Origin: an uncultured Bacteroides sp. | GTDB taxonomy: Bacteria; Bacteroidota; Bacteroidia; Bacteroidales; Bacteroidaceae | Length of the DNA: 35,077 nt | Assembly: GCA_944320945.1 (NCBI GenBank) | Contig: CALUJK010000056.1 | Coordinates: forward strand, 1-35,077 | Direction: 5' to 3' | Shown here: one piece after another, positions 18,441 to 25,951 of the stretch | How positions within the stretch are numbered: the stretch's first letter is position 1 | Layout of the letters: each line of letters starts with the position of its first letter | Program-made: the position numbers and the translations under genes | Notes under the pieces: model-generated | Database searches by the model: none | What the model was told of the DNA's origin: nothing | What the model saw: the letters and a program-made list of their open reading frames with translations, nothing else

Positions 18441-19847
18441 TTATTTCTTAACTTTGAATTTGAAAGCTAAAGCTTCGTTTTTCAGCCCTTTCGGTATGTA
18501 AACAGTTACTTTATTATTTTGAACTGAATACTTAACTTTTTTACCATTTTGTAATAAGACAACGTTACCAGTCGGAATGTTATTTTCCCATTCGATGGTG
18601 GAAGGAAGCTTTTCTCCTTCCGGCAAGGCATAAATGGCATAAAGTGTCTTTCCATCTTTGTTTGCTGTGAACCACGTATTGCCGTAATGATATTCACGGG
18701 CAGTACGGGTGTTGTAAATAGCCTCTCCGTTTTGACGAAGCCATTTACCAACTTCCTTCAGAACACTGACAGCTTCTTCTTCTATAGTGCCTTGAGGAGT
18801 AGGACCTACGTTTAATGCCAGGCATCCGCCTTTGGCTGTTATTTCACTTAGTACATTGATGACCCATGCTGAAGATTTATATTGAGTATTAGGTGCCCAT
18901 CCCCATGTTTTGCCTAATGTCAGGCAACTTTCCCACGGGTTGGGTAATTGTTCTTTAGGAATGGACTGTTCGGGTGTCTGATAGTTTTCGTTGCGTCCGG
19001 GAACAGTGCGGTCTACAGCCAATAATCCCGGCTGTTTTTTGCGGGCATTGTCTATAATGTTGTTCAGATTAATGTCATATTTGGGAGGTCTTACTTGACC
19101 ACCGTCTAACCATAGGATATCAATAGACCCGTAATTACTCATTAATTCTTCAATCTGGCCGGCAGTGAATTTTTTAAAACTTTCCCATTTCTCGGGATAT
19201 TTTTTAAGGTCGTAGTTGGGATTTCTGTCCGGTGTTGCCCAAAATGGGTCCCAATAGTCTTGGTGATGAAAGTCCGGTTTGGAGAAATAAGCACCTATCA
19301 TAAATCCTTTTTGGCGGAAAGCATCAAACACATGATAGGCAATGTTGGCATATTTCCCGTTCTTGTAAGGAGTGTTGGTTATCTTATAGTCTGTGAGTTG
19401 GGTGTCGAACATGCAAAAACCATCATGGTGCTTAGTTGTAAAGATGAGGTATTTACAACCGGCATCGGACATGATGTCTGCCCATTTGGACGGTTCAAAT
19501 TGGGTCGGATTAAACAGACGATCCAAATCCCAGTACCATTGTTTGAATTCTTCGTAATTCATACCGTCACTCACTCGCTTACGGCGTTCACTGAAACGAT
19601 CTTCGGAACATAGTAGCCATGACTCTGTAATGCCGGGTATAGAGTAGACCCCCCAATGGAACATGATGCCAAATTTCAAGTCTTGCCATTGGTCGAGTTT
19701 TTTCAGAACGGCAGAATCGGTAGGCCATTCGTATGTCTTGGACTTTTGATGTACATATCCATTGGCTTCCGTTGCAAAATTCTTTTGGGCCAAGGTAATC
19801 GAAGTAATTCCTATTAAATAAAAGGCAAATAGAAATAGTCTTTTCAT
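18441..19847 (-). CDS. GH29 alpha-L-fucosidase, secreted
   Basis: The 468-residue protein has a type I signal peptide (MKRLFLFAFYLIGITSITLA, then QK), so it is probably periplasmic. It shows a GH29 (β/α)8 barrel: KFGIMFHWGVYSIPG (58-72), the TTKHHDGF motif (137-144) and the nucleophile Asp248 in ILWLDGG. Glu306 in the NPWESC...WGW segment is a plausible acid/base, by analogy with Bacteroides GH29 enzymes. A small β-sandwich fills the C-terminus (~390-468). It hydrolyses terminal alpha-L-fucose from host or plant glycans. No SusC/SusD, regulator or other glycosidase is adjacent, so it is an orphan rather than part of a glycan-utilisation locus. Its base composition is visibly more AT-rich than the flanking ABC-F and M13 genes, hinting at separate ancestry. 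Confidence 0.92.
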   Translation of the reverse strand: MKRLFLFAFYLIGITSITLAQKNFATEANGYVHQKSKTYEWPTDSAVLKKLDQWQDLKFGIMFHWGVYSIPGITESWLLCSEDRFSERRKRVSDGMNYEEFKQWYWDLDRLFNPTQFEPSKWADIMSDAGCKYLIFTTKHHDGFCMFDTQLTDYKITNTPYKNGKYANIAYHVFDAFRQKGFMIGAYFSKPDFHHQDYWDPFWATPDRNPNYDLKKYPEKWESFKKFTAGQIEELMSNYGSIDILWLDGGQVRPPKYDINLNNIIDNARKKQPGLLAVDRTVPGRNENYQTPEQSIPKEQLPNPWESCLTLGKTWGWAPNTQYKSSAWVINVLSEITAKGGCLALNVGPTPQGTIEEEAVSVLKEVGKWLRQNGEAIYNTRTAREYHYGNTWFTANKDGKTLYAIYALPEGEKLPSTIEWENNIPTGNVVLLQNGKKVKYSVQNNKVTVYIPKGLKNEALAFKFKVKK

Positions 19848-19887
19848 AGCATTTAATAATTAAATAATTAGTAGTGATTGAATGTAC

Positions 19888-19895
19888 CAAAGATA
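19888..19895 (-). promoter_or_regulatory. Putative -7 box for the fucosidase gene
   Basis: On the minus strand this reads TATCTTTG, a perfect TAnnTTTG box, 40 bases before the fucosidase start codon. No matching -33 box is seen at 18-20 bases. Confidence 0.5.
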
Positions 19896-20177
19896 GACAG
19901 ATATGGCGAAAGGATGTTTTCAATTTTGTATAATTGAGTTTTGAATTTGTATAAAATAGCGTGTATTTTAGCTGTATCGTTCGTTTTAACTTCTACTTTA
20001 TCAAGAAAATCTGCAAAAGGATTTTACTTACTACGCCTATTGCTCATTGCTGGAATAAGGATTGTGCTTATTTTGTCTTTCTTCAATCGAGAATATAAGT
20101 TTGGCATAAAGTTGCTCAATTTTTGTTTTATAAGAAGTAAAAAATGTATATAGAATACACGGCATATACTGTCTGTT

Positions 20178-20265
20178 TGTTCCGAAGCCCTTTGGCTCGT
20201 GCTTCCAAGCCTTTTCGAGCGCGCTCCGAAAGGCTTCGGAGCACGTTCGAAAGCCCTTCGGAACA
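20178..20265. repeat. 88-base imperfect palindrome built of ~22-base dyad units
   Basis: The two halves are near-perfect reverse complements about a centre between 20221 and 20222, with no loop. The core GAGCGCGCTC (20217-20226) is perfect, and the flanking AAGCCTTT/AAAGGCTT and outer TGTTCCGAAG/CTTCGGAACA arms also pair. Each half splits into two ~22-base units of the type TTCCGAAGCC...GC, themselves partly dyad-symmetric. It is GC-rich inside an AT-rich intergenic region. It could be a REP/BIME-like element, a protein-binding array or a cruciform. Confidence 0.85.
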
Positions 20266-20401
20266 ATCCCCCGTCAGAACACCTTCTGAACCGGTATAAA
20301 GGTAACTTTTCGTAAAGTAAGTTATCTGTACAAAAAGAGAATTCCGTTACTTTTTTCCTTAAAAATGTTTCACATTCTAAATACTGTCTCTCTAATTTGT
20401 G

Positions 20402-20409
20402 TACTTTTG
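20402..20409 (+). promoter_or_regulatory. -7 box for the M13 peptidase gene
   Basis: TACTTTTG at 20402-20409 matches TAnnTTTG exactly and lies 48 bases before the chosen start codon. It argues against an in-frame ATG at 20365 being the start, because that lies upstream of the expected transcript. The -33 box is weak. Confidence 0.6.
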
Positions 20410-20457
20410 CCGGCGGAAAGTTCAAAGGAATCAACTTTTAATAATATAATTATGAAT

Positions 20458-22482
20458 ATGAAACATTACCTTTCCGTTGCAGTCCTCTGTCTTGCCTTGA
20501 CAGCCTGCAACACCGGTAAGGCTCCGCAGACCATCGGTATCGACCTTGCCAATCTGGACACTACCGCTCTGCCGGGTACTGATTTCTATCAGTATGCTTG
20601 TGGCGGGTGGATGAAGAATCATCCTTTGACGGACGAGTATTCGCAATATGGCTCGTTCACCGTTCTTGCGGAAAACAACCGTAAGCAGATACAGGGGCTT
20701 ATCGAGGAGTTGAGTGCCGTGCAGCACGAAGCCGGAAGCGTGGCACAGAAAATCGGCACGCTCTACAAGGTGGCTATGGACAGCGTGAAGCTGAATCAGG
20801 ATGGCGTTACGCCCATCAAGGCCGAACTGGATGAGATTGCTGCGCTGAAGGATAAGAAAGATGTATATGCTTTGCTCGGCTCCCTGGAGCGTAGAGGCAT
20901 CACCAGTTATCTGGGAACCGGTGTGGGTGCTGACCAGATGAATAGCGACATGAATGCCGTGTACACGCAGCAGGCCGGACTGAGTATGGGCGAGCGTGAC
21001 TACTATCTGGCTACGGATGAGGCTACTACCAAGATTCGTGAGGCCTTCAAGGTACATGTGCAGAAGATGTATCAGCTGGCCGGATTTGACGAGGCTACGG
21101 CAAAGAAGGGTAGTGGCATTGTGATGGATGTGGAAACCCGTCTGGCCAAGGCATTCCGCAGCATGGTGGAATTGCGCGACCCGCACGCCAACTATAACAA
21201 GATGACGATGGACGAGGTGCGCAAGCAGTATGCCACTTTCAATTGGGATGCTTATCTCACCAATCTGGGCTTGAAAGATGTAAAGGAAATCATTGTAGGG
21301 CAGCCCGCTTCACTGGAAACGGCTGTCAAGATACTGGACACCTTGCCGGTGGATCAGCAGTCTCTCTATCTGCAATGGAAACTTATCGATGCTGCTGCTG
21401 CTTACTTGAGCGATGAGATTGTAGAACAGAATTTCGACTTCTACGGCCGTACCATGTCCGGTTCGAAAGAGTTGCAGCCCCGTTGGAAACGTGCGGTATC
21501 GGTTACCGGTTCTGTGCTGGGCGAAGCTGTAGGGCAGATGTATGTAGAGAAATACTTCCCCGCTGCTGCCAAGGAACGCATGGTGACGCTTGTGAAGAAT
21601 CTGCAAGACGCATTGGGTGAGCGCATCCAGAATCTGGAGTGGATGGGAGATTCCACGAAGGCAAAGGCACTTGAGAAACTGGCTGCTTTCCATGTGAAGA
21701 TAGGTTATCCGGACAAATGGAAAGATTACTCTACGCTGGAGATTAAGGATGATTCTTTCTGGGCAAACATAGAACGTGCCATTTGTTGGTCAAGCGACGA
21801 GTCGATGGCCAAGGCCGGTAAGCCTGTTGATAAAGAGGAGTGGCACATGACTCCGCAGACGGTCAACGCTTACTATAATCCGACAACTAACGAGATTTGT
21901 TTCCCGGCCGGTATCTTGCAGCCTCCGTTCTTTGATATGAATGCTGATGATGCCTTTAACTATGGTGCAATCGGCGTGGTTATCGGTCATGAGATGACGC
22001 ACGGATTTGACGACCAGGGCCGTCAGTATGACAAAGACGGTAATCTGAAAGACTGGTGGACAGAGGAAGATGCCAAACGCTTTGAAGAACGTGCACAGGT
22101 GATGGTGAACTTCTTCGACAGCATTCAGGTGGCTCCGGGCGTGTATGCTAATGGCAAACAGACACTGGGCGAGAACATAGCTGACTACGGTGGCCTGCAA
22201 ATTGCTTATCAGGCTTTCAAGAAAGCTACAGCCGCAGCGCCGTTGGCTACTGTCAGTGGTTTGACTCCCGAACAGCGCTTCTTCCTTGCCTATTCCGGCG
22301 TATGGGCTAACAATGTACGTCCGGAGTTCGTGCTCTATCTGACCAAGATGGATGTACACTCGCTGGGTGAATGGCGTGTGAACGGTGCACTGTCGCAGAT
22401 AGATGCGTGTTACGACGCTTTCAATATCACCGAGAAAGATCCGATGTTTATTGCGAAGGATAAGCGCGTTGCCATTTGGTAA
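20458..22482 (+). CDS. pepO: M13 (neprilysin/PepO-type) zinc metallopeptidase lipoprotein
   Basis: The chosen ATG at 20458 (another in-frame ATG sits two codons earlier at 20452) gives a lipoprotein signal with lipobox LTAC (Cys17). The mature protein (~674 residues in all) has the M13 layout. An N-terminal helical domain starts with GTDFYQYACGGWMKNHPL, a NAYYNPTTNEICFPAGILQPPFF segment lies near 469-490, and the zinc site is HEMTH (511-515) with Glu572 and Asp576 in GENIADYGG. The C-terminus ends near VAIW, as expected for the family (full-length). It probably cleaves oligopeptides in the periplasm or at the cell surface. It is monocistronic, with a promoter upstream and a terminator at 22515-22550. 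Confidence 0.93.
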   Translation: MKHYLSVAVLCLALTACNTGKAPQTIGIDLANLDTTALPGTDFYQYACGGWMKNHPLTDEYSQYGSFTVLAENNRKQIQGLIEELSAVQHEAGSVAQKIGTLYKVAMDSVKLNQDGVTPIKAELDEIAALKDKKDVYALLGSLERRGITSYLGTGVGADQMNSDMNAVYTQQAGLSMGERDYYLATDEATTKIREAFKVHVQKMYQLAGFDEATAKKGSGIVMDVETRLAKAFRSMVELRDPHANYNKMTMDEVRKQYATFNWDAYLTNLGLKDVKEIIVGQPASLETAVKILDTLPVDQQSLYLQWKLIDAAAAYLSDEIVEQNFDFYGRTMSGSKELQPRWKRAVSVTGSVLGEAVGQMYVEKYFPAAAKERMVTLVKNLQDALGERIQNLEWMGDSTKAKALEKLAAFHVKIGYPDKWKDYSTLEIKDDSFWANIERAICWSSDESMAKAGKPVDKEEWHMTPQTVNAYYNPTTNEICFPAGILQPPFFDMNADDAFNYGAIGVVIGHEMTHGFDDQGRQYDKDGNLKDWWTEEDAKRFEERAQVMVNFFDSIQVAPGVYANGKQTLGENIADYGGLQIAYQAFKKATAAAPLATVSGLTPEQRFFLAYSGVWANNVRPEFVLYLTKMDVHSLGEWRVNGALSQIDACYDAFNITEKDPMFIAKDKRVAIW

Positions 22483-22514
22483 TTGGAACAGGAAAAACAG
22501 ATAAATTTATAGGG

Positions 22515-22550
22515 AAATGGGAACTGGCAGGGTGTCGGTTCCCATTTTTT
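22515..22550 (+). terminator. Intrinsic terminator after M13 peptidase gene
   Basis: A perfect 10-base stem (22515-22524 with 22538-22547) and 13-base loop are followed by a T run to 22550. It lies 33 bases after the peptidase stop codon. Confidence 0.85.
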
Positions 22551-22571
22551 CTGTAAAATATTGCTGTTGTG

Positions 22572-22603
22572 TTTGCAGAGAATAGGTAAATCGCGTATCT
22601 TTA
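22572..22603 (+). promoter_or_regulatory. Promoter for the DUF6563-like/TetR gene pair
   Basis: TTTG at 22572-22575 and TATCTTTA at 22596-22603 are separated by 20 bases, matching the Bacteroides -33/-7 layout with one change at the last -7 base. The start codon follows 23 bases later. Confidence 0.6.
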
Positions 22604-22626
22604 GCACTACAAAATTGGTTGAGTGT

Positions 22627-23274
22627 ATGAAACGGATATGTAGGCTATGGCTCCTGTCTGGGATGGCTTTGATGTGTACAATCTCGGGGGTGGCTCAGCA
22701 GATTGTGTATGCGAATCTGAGTGAGCTGCTGGAGAATCGCGGAGATACGGTTACCACGCTGCGGGTGGAAAAGCGGACAAAGAATCAAACCTATTTGGTG
22801 GGAGGAGGTGATTACAAAATTACGGCACAAGGTAATCGCTGGCTTACCCGCTATTTGCGTAAACGCTGCTATGCGGTGCGGGTGGATTCGGCTCTTTATG
22901 TCAATTGCCGGAAGATGCACTACAAGAAGTTTAAAATGGGCACGTGGTATGCTCCTGCCATACAAATCTGCCGGCATATTTATTATAAGATGCAGCCGGT
23001 GGGGCAGATAGCTGCCAGTACAGCGATGCCGACCGATGTTCCCCGTCTGGGTGGAAATGTGGGTGAGGCCATCAGTGCGGCCGGACTGGTGCACAAACGG
23101 GTCTATTATGAGATTGAACCGGAAACAGGACAAACAGAATTTTTAGGACGGAAACGAATGATGGAGTTGCTGAAAGGAAATGAGGATTTGCAGGATGAGT
23201 TCTCGCAAGAGCCGGATGAGTCGGCAGAAACGATGGAAAAATATTTAAAGCAATTAGAGTGTAATACTAATTAA
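22627..23274 (+). CDS. Small secreted protein, DUF6563-like, function unknown
   Basis: The 215-residue protein starts at the ATG at 22627 and has a signal peptide (MKRICRLWLLSGMALMCTISGVAQ, ~24 residues). An in-frame upstream extension to 22561 overlaps the promoter and is rejected. The pattern VYANLSELLENRGDTVTTLRVEKRTKNQTYLVGGGDYKI, RYLRKRCYAVRVDSALYVNCRKM, GTWYAPAIQI and VYYEIEPETG matches, from memory, a Bacteroidales family labelled DUF6563, which has no known function. The C-terminus is acidic and probably disordered. Absence of a lipobox suggests a soluble periplasmic protein. A TetR regulator begins 18 bases downstream and may be cotranscribed. Confidence 0.7.
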   Translation: MKRICRLWLLSGMALMCTISGVAQQIVYANLSELLENRGDTVTTLRVEKRTKNQTYLVGGGDYKITAQGNRWLTRYLRKRCYAVRVDSALYVNCRKMHYKKFKMGTWYAPAIQICRHIYYKMQPVGQIAASTAMPTDVPRLGGNVGEAISAAGLVHKRVYYEIEPETGQTEFLGRKRMMELLKGNEDLQDEFSQEPDESAETMEKYLKQLECNTN

Positions 23275-23292
23275 TTATCAAAAGAAACGGAT

Positions 23293-23910
23293 ATGGGCCC
23301 ACGTGATGGTTTGCAAGAGCGGATAGTCGAAGTTTCTTCGGAATTGTTTACGGATCAGGGAATCAAGGGTGTTACCATGGATCGTATAGCCTCTTCTGTA
23401 GGGATTTCCAAGAGGACACTTTACGAGGTGTTTATGGATAAAGAAGCTCTGCTCGAGGCATGCATTTGGAAGAGTCAGGAGAAAGACAGGGAGTTTATCC
23501 GAACAGTTATGTCTTCTTCGGATAATGTTTTGGAAGTGTTGATGAAGTGTTATCAGTATAATATTCAGCGCTTCTATTCTACCAACAAACTGTTCTTTGA
23601 GGAAATCAAGGAGTTTCCGAAGGCTTATGCTAGACTGTTGAAGGGGCATGACCGTGATTCGGAAGAGGTCATCAGCTTTTTCAATCAGGGGGTTAAACAG
23701 GGGATTTTCCGGTCGGATGTGAACTTTGCCATTATGAATTTGTTACTGAAAGAGCAACTCAATATGCTGATGAATACGGATATTTGTGAGCGATTCTCGT
23801 TTATAGAGGTATATGAGTCTATCATGTTTACTTATCTTCGAGGCATTTCTACAGAGCATGGCGGGCGTGAACTGGATCGATTCATCCGGGAACATAAGGA
23901 AATATTCTAA
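23293..23910 (+). CDS. TetR/AcrR-family transcriptional regulator
   Basis: The 205-residue protein has an N-terminal helix-turn-helix (~residues 8-55; RIVEVSSELFTDQGIKGVTMDRIASSVGISKRTLYEVFMDKEAL), with the typical GIxxVTMDxIAxxxGxSKxTLYxxFxxKE pattern. A helical ligand and dimerisation domain follows. These usually act as dimeric repressors released by small ligands. No efflux or transport gene is adjacent, so the target is unknown; the upstream secreted protein is the only obvious partner. A bidirectional terminator follows. Confidence 0.9.
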   Translation: MGPRDGLQERIVEVSSELFTDQGIKGVTMDRIASSVGISKRTLYEVFMDKEALLEACIWKSQEKDREFIRTVMSSSDNVLEVLMKCYQYNIQRFYSTNKLFFEEIKEFPKAYARLLKGHDRDSEEVISFFNQGVKQGIFRSDVNFAIMNLLLKEQLNMLMNTDICERFSFIEVYESIMFTYLRGISTEHGGRELDRFIREHKEIF

Positions 23911-23913
23911 AGA

Positions 23914-23986
23914 AAAAGAGGCCGTATCAAAATAGGTGCTGACTATCTTATGTACTGTCATTTTCGATTTTGATACAGCCTCTTTA
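23914..23986. terminator. Convergent-gene terminator hairpin
   Basis: The stem is made of AAAGAGGC-GTATCAAAAT (about 23915-23932) pairing with ATTTTGATAC-GCCTCTTT (about 23967-23985). There is one unpaired base each side and a long ~34-base loop. A-rich and T-rich flanks make it usable in both directions, between the TetR (+) and DUF4834 (-) genes. Confidence 0.6.
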
Positions 23987-24007
23987 ATTGTATGGCGTAA
24001 GCGTCTT

Positions 24008-24298
24008 TTATTCGTCTTTTACTTCCTCGAAGTCTACATATTCCCCTTCATCTTTGGAGAAAAGTTTTTTGCGGCGTTTGGGGTGACCGTTGTTATGTGG
24101 CGTCTCGCTTTCTTGATATGAATGGTTGCTCTGCTGTGAGTCGTTGGAAGAATTGTAAGTGGTGGTATGATAACCTTTTTGTCCGGTTCTTCGATTTCCG
24201 GCTCCGAATATGCCTCGGAGAAAACTTCCTATCAGGGCTAAGCCGATGAATAGGACAGCGATTATGATGATAAATATGAATCCCAAAAAATGAAACAT
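24008..24298 (-). CDS. DUF4834 family small membrane protein
   Basis: The 96-residue protein has one N-terminal membrane segment (~residues 4-28; FHFLGFIFIIIIAVLFIGLA). A Gly/Arg stretch follows, then a Ser/Asn/Gln-rich disordered tail ending in an acidic KDEGEYVDFEEVKDE motif. This pattern matches, from memory, the Bacteroidales DUF4834 family, of unknown function. It is the third gene of a minus-strand run with psd and pssA, with a 62-base gap after pssA, so a link to membrane biogenesis is possible but unproven. Confidence 0.7.
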   Translation of the reverse strand: MFHFLGFIFIIIIAVLFIGLALIGSFLRGIFGAGNRRTGQKGYHTTTYNSSNDSQQSNHSYQESETPHNNGHPKRRKKLFSKDEGEYVDFEEVKDE

Positions 24299-24360
24299 AA
24301 CTGATACTTGCTTTAAGTTTATAACTCTGTATTAATAAAACAGATAAGAAACGAAAAAGT

Positions 24361-25068
24361 TTACCGTTTTCTCCAAGCTAACAGAGAGAGGAGAATGTAC
24401 CACACGATAACGGCTGCAAATCCGCTGACCTTGAAGAAAATAAGCAGGGGAATGCACACAAGTAAAAAGGTAAAGCTGACTTTATTGTCTTTCCAGGAAA
24501 GATTCTTGAACTTCAGGGAGAACATTGGAATCTCTGATACCAACAGTCCGGAGAACAGGCAAACCATCAATGCCAAATACAACGGGTGAAAATGCTCGCT
24601 GACCAGAAAGGAGTGGCTTCCGGCTACCAGCGAAGCCCAAAAAAGGGCATTGGCAGGAACGGGCAGTCCGATAAAAGAACTTGTCTGCCGCGTATCGTTA
24701 TTAAATTTAGCCAGTCGTAGACCGGAGAATACCGCAATGAAAAATGCTATGTAAGGGAATACCGCGGAAATACCTTCCCAGCCGGCCGGGTAGTGCATCT
24801 CTTTGAACAAGGAAAACACAATGAATGCGGGAGCCGCGCCGAAGCTGATGTCATCGGCCAATGAATCCAAGTCTTTTCCTATGGGTGAGTAAGCATGTAG
24901 GACGCGTGCCGCCAATCCGTCGAAGAAATCAAAAACGGCACCGATAATGATGAAAAGCAGGGCGTAGTCATATTGACCTTTGAGCGCCATGACACTGGCT
25001 ATGCAACCGGAAAACAGGTTGAGGCAGGTTAGTGTGTTGGGAATATTACGTGTGATGAAATTAGCCAT
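24361..25068 (-). CDS. pssA: CDP-diacylglycerol--serine O-phosphatidyltransferase
   Basis: The 235-residue, highly hydrophobic protein has about eight predicted membrane segments. Its active-site signature DGxxARx8GxxxDxxxD is perfect: Asp50-Gly51, Ala54-Arg55, Gly64, Asp68, Asp72. It makes phosphatidylserine from CDP-diacylglycerol and serine in the inner membrane. It lies 22 bases after psd, which consumes the product, so the two form the phosphatidylethanolamine operon. Length and motif agree with the bacterial integral-membrane (type II) form. Confidence 0.95.
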   Translation of the reverse strand: MANFITRNIPNTLTCLNLFSGCIASVMALKGQYDYALLFIIIGAVFDFFDGLAARVLHAYSPIGKDLDSLADDISFGAAPAFIVFSLFKEMHYPAGWEGISAVFPYIAFFIAVFSGLRLAKFNNDTRQTSSFIGLPVPANALFWASLVAGSHSFLVSEHFHPLYLALMVCLFSGLLVSEIPMFSLKFKNLSWKDNKVSFTFLLVCIPLLIFFKVSGFAAVIVWYILLSLLAWRKR

Positions 25069-25090
25069 TGTCCATTGCTGTTATTGGTTC

Positions 25091-25777
25091 TTACTTGAGT
25101 TTGGCTATTACGGTTTGGTTACCTGTAGTCAGTTGACCCAGTTTTACACATATCTCTGTGCCTAAGGGAAGGAATACGTCAACGCGGGAACCAAACTTAA
25201 TGAATCCCATGTGTTCGTCGATATAGCATTCTTCACCGGGTTCGGCATATGTGACGATGCGTCTTGCCATAGCTCCGGCAATCTGCCTGGCCATAATCTC
25301 GGTCCCTTCGGGAGTCTCGATGATAATGGTAGACCGTTCGTTGTCGGTGCTGGCTTTGGGCAGCCAGGCTTTCATGAACTTACCGTTTTGATGAGATACC
25401 TGTTTTACTACTCCATCCACCGGATACCAGTTGGCATGTACGTTGACCAAGCTCATGAATATAGAGACCATGATGCGGCGGTCGTGAAAGTACTCATTCT
25501 CTTGCACCTCTTCTACTACGACAATCTTGCCATCGGCAGGGGCCACCACGATTTTTTCAGTGTCTTTGCCGAACAGACGTATGGGACAACGAAAAAAGTT
25601 AACGGTAATGCCGTAAACGATGAGACTGGCAGCAGCTGTGATGTAAAATGGAATTTTACAGTCTATTCCAACGTATAGTCCGGCGTTTATGATAAGTAAA
25701 AGGAAAAAGCCGACGGTTAGCGTGTGGGTACCTTCCCGATGGAGACGTATTTTCTTGAGTTTCTTTAGTCGGACCAT
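25091..25777 (-). CDS. psd: Phosphatidylserine decarboxylase proenzyme
   Basis: The 228-residue protein has two membrane segments (~20-38 and 42-60), then the Psd β-fold. The triad positions fit Asp82 (PADG), His114 (VNVHANW) and Ser197 in KFGSRVD. Self-cleavage between Gly196 and Ser197 would create the pyruvoyl cofactor. It converts phosphatidylserine to phosphatidylethanolamine in the inner membrane. The short length fits the PSD-A subfamily common in Bacteroidota. It is the first gene of the minus-strand operon, with its promoter at 25821-25851. Confidence 0.95.
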   Translation of the reverse strand: MVRLKKLKKIRLHREGTHTLTVGFFLLLIINAGLYVGIDCKIPFYITAAASLIVYGITVNFFRCPIRLFGKDTEKIVVAPADGKIVVVEEVQENEYFHDRRIMVSIFMSLVNVHANWYPVDGVVKQVSHQNGKFMKAWLPKASTDNERSTIIIETPEGTEIMARQIAGAMARRIVTYAEPGEECYIDEHMGFIKFGSRVDVFLPLGTEICVKLGQLTTGNQTVIAKLK

Positions 25778-25820
25778 GAGTCTTATACTTCTGTTTTATC
25801 AGTTGAATATAATTTATCTG

Positions 25821-25851
25821 CAAAAATAGTCCTATTTTGAAAATATAACAA
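25821..25851 (-). promoter_or_regulatory. Promoter for psd-pssA
   Basis: On the minus strand a TTG (25849-25851) and TATTTTTG (25821-25828) are separated by 20 bases. This matches the Bacteroides layout, 43 bases before the psd start codon. Confidence 0.6.
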
Positions 25852-25898
25852 GGATTTGAAAGAGAAATGCGTCTGTTGATAACTTTTGGAGCAATATT

Positions 25899-25929
25899 TT
25901 TGACAGCTGTCAGATACGTCGTATCTTTA
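25899..25929 (+). promoter_or_regulatory. Promoter for dnaE
   Basis: TTTG at 25899-25902 and TATCTTTA at 25922-25929 are separated by exactly 19 bases. The dnaE start codon lies 22 bases downstream, giving a very short leader. Confidence 0.75.
25901..25925. promoter_or_regulatory. Two abutting perfect dyads inside the dnaE promoter
   Basis: TGACAGCTGTCA (25901-25912) is a perfect 12-base palindrome. GATACGTCGTATC (25913-25925) is a perfect dyad about a central T and abuts the first with no gap. Together they fill the -33/-7 spacer and touch both boxes, a classic operator position. The binding protein is unknown. Confidence 0.6.
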
Positions 25930-25951
25930 TGCACCATATTGAAAGACGCTT

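Larger units (their letters stand above)
19896..20451. other. AT-rich intergenic region with no convincing gene
   Basis: This stretch separates the divergent fucosidase and M13 genes. It holds the 88-base palindrome at 20178-20265 and a -7 box at 20402-20409. Short reading frames occur, including one from a TTG at 19941, but they have no start context, no recognisable fold and cross the repeat, so none is called. Confidence 0.6.

Noticed and set aside
19941..20153. 70-residue frame starting at TTG in the fucosidase-M13 gap
   Set aside because: Weak start, no family, low-complexity hydrophobic composition and AT-rich non-coding character.
20024..20434. 136-residue minus-strand frame across the 88-base palindrome
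   Set aside because: Part of it simply translates the palindrome, and no start signal or family is seen.
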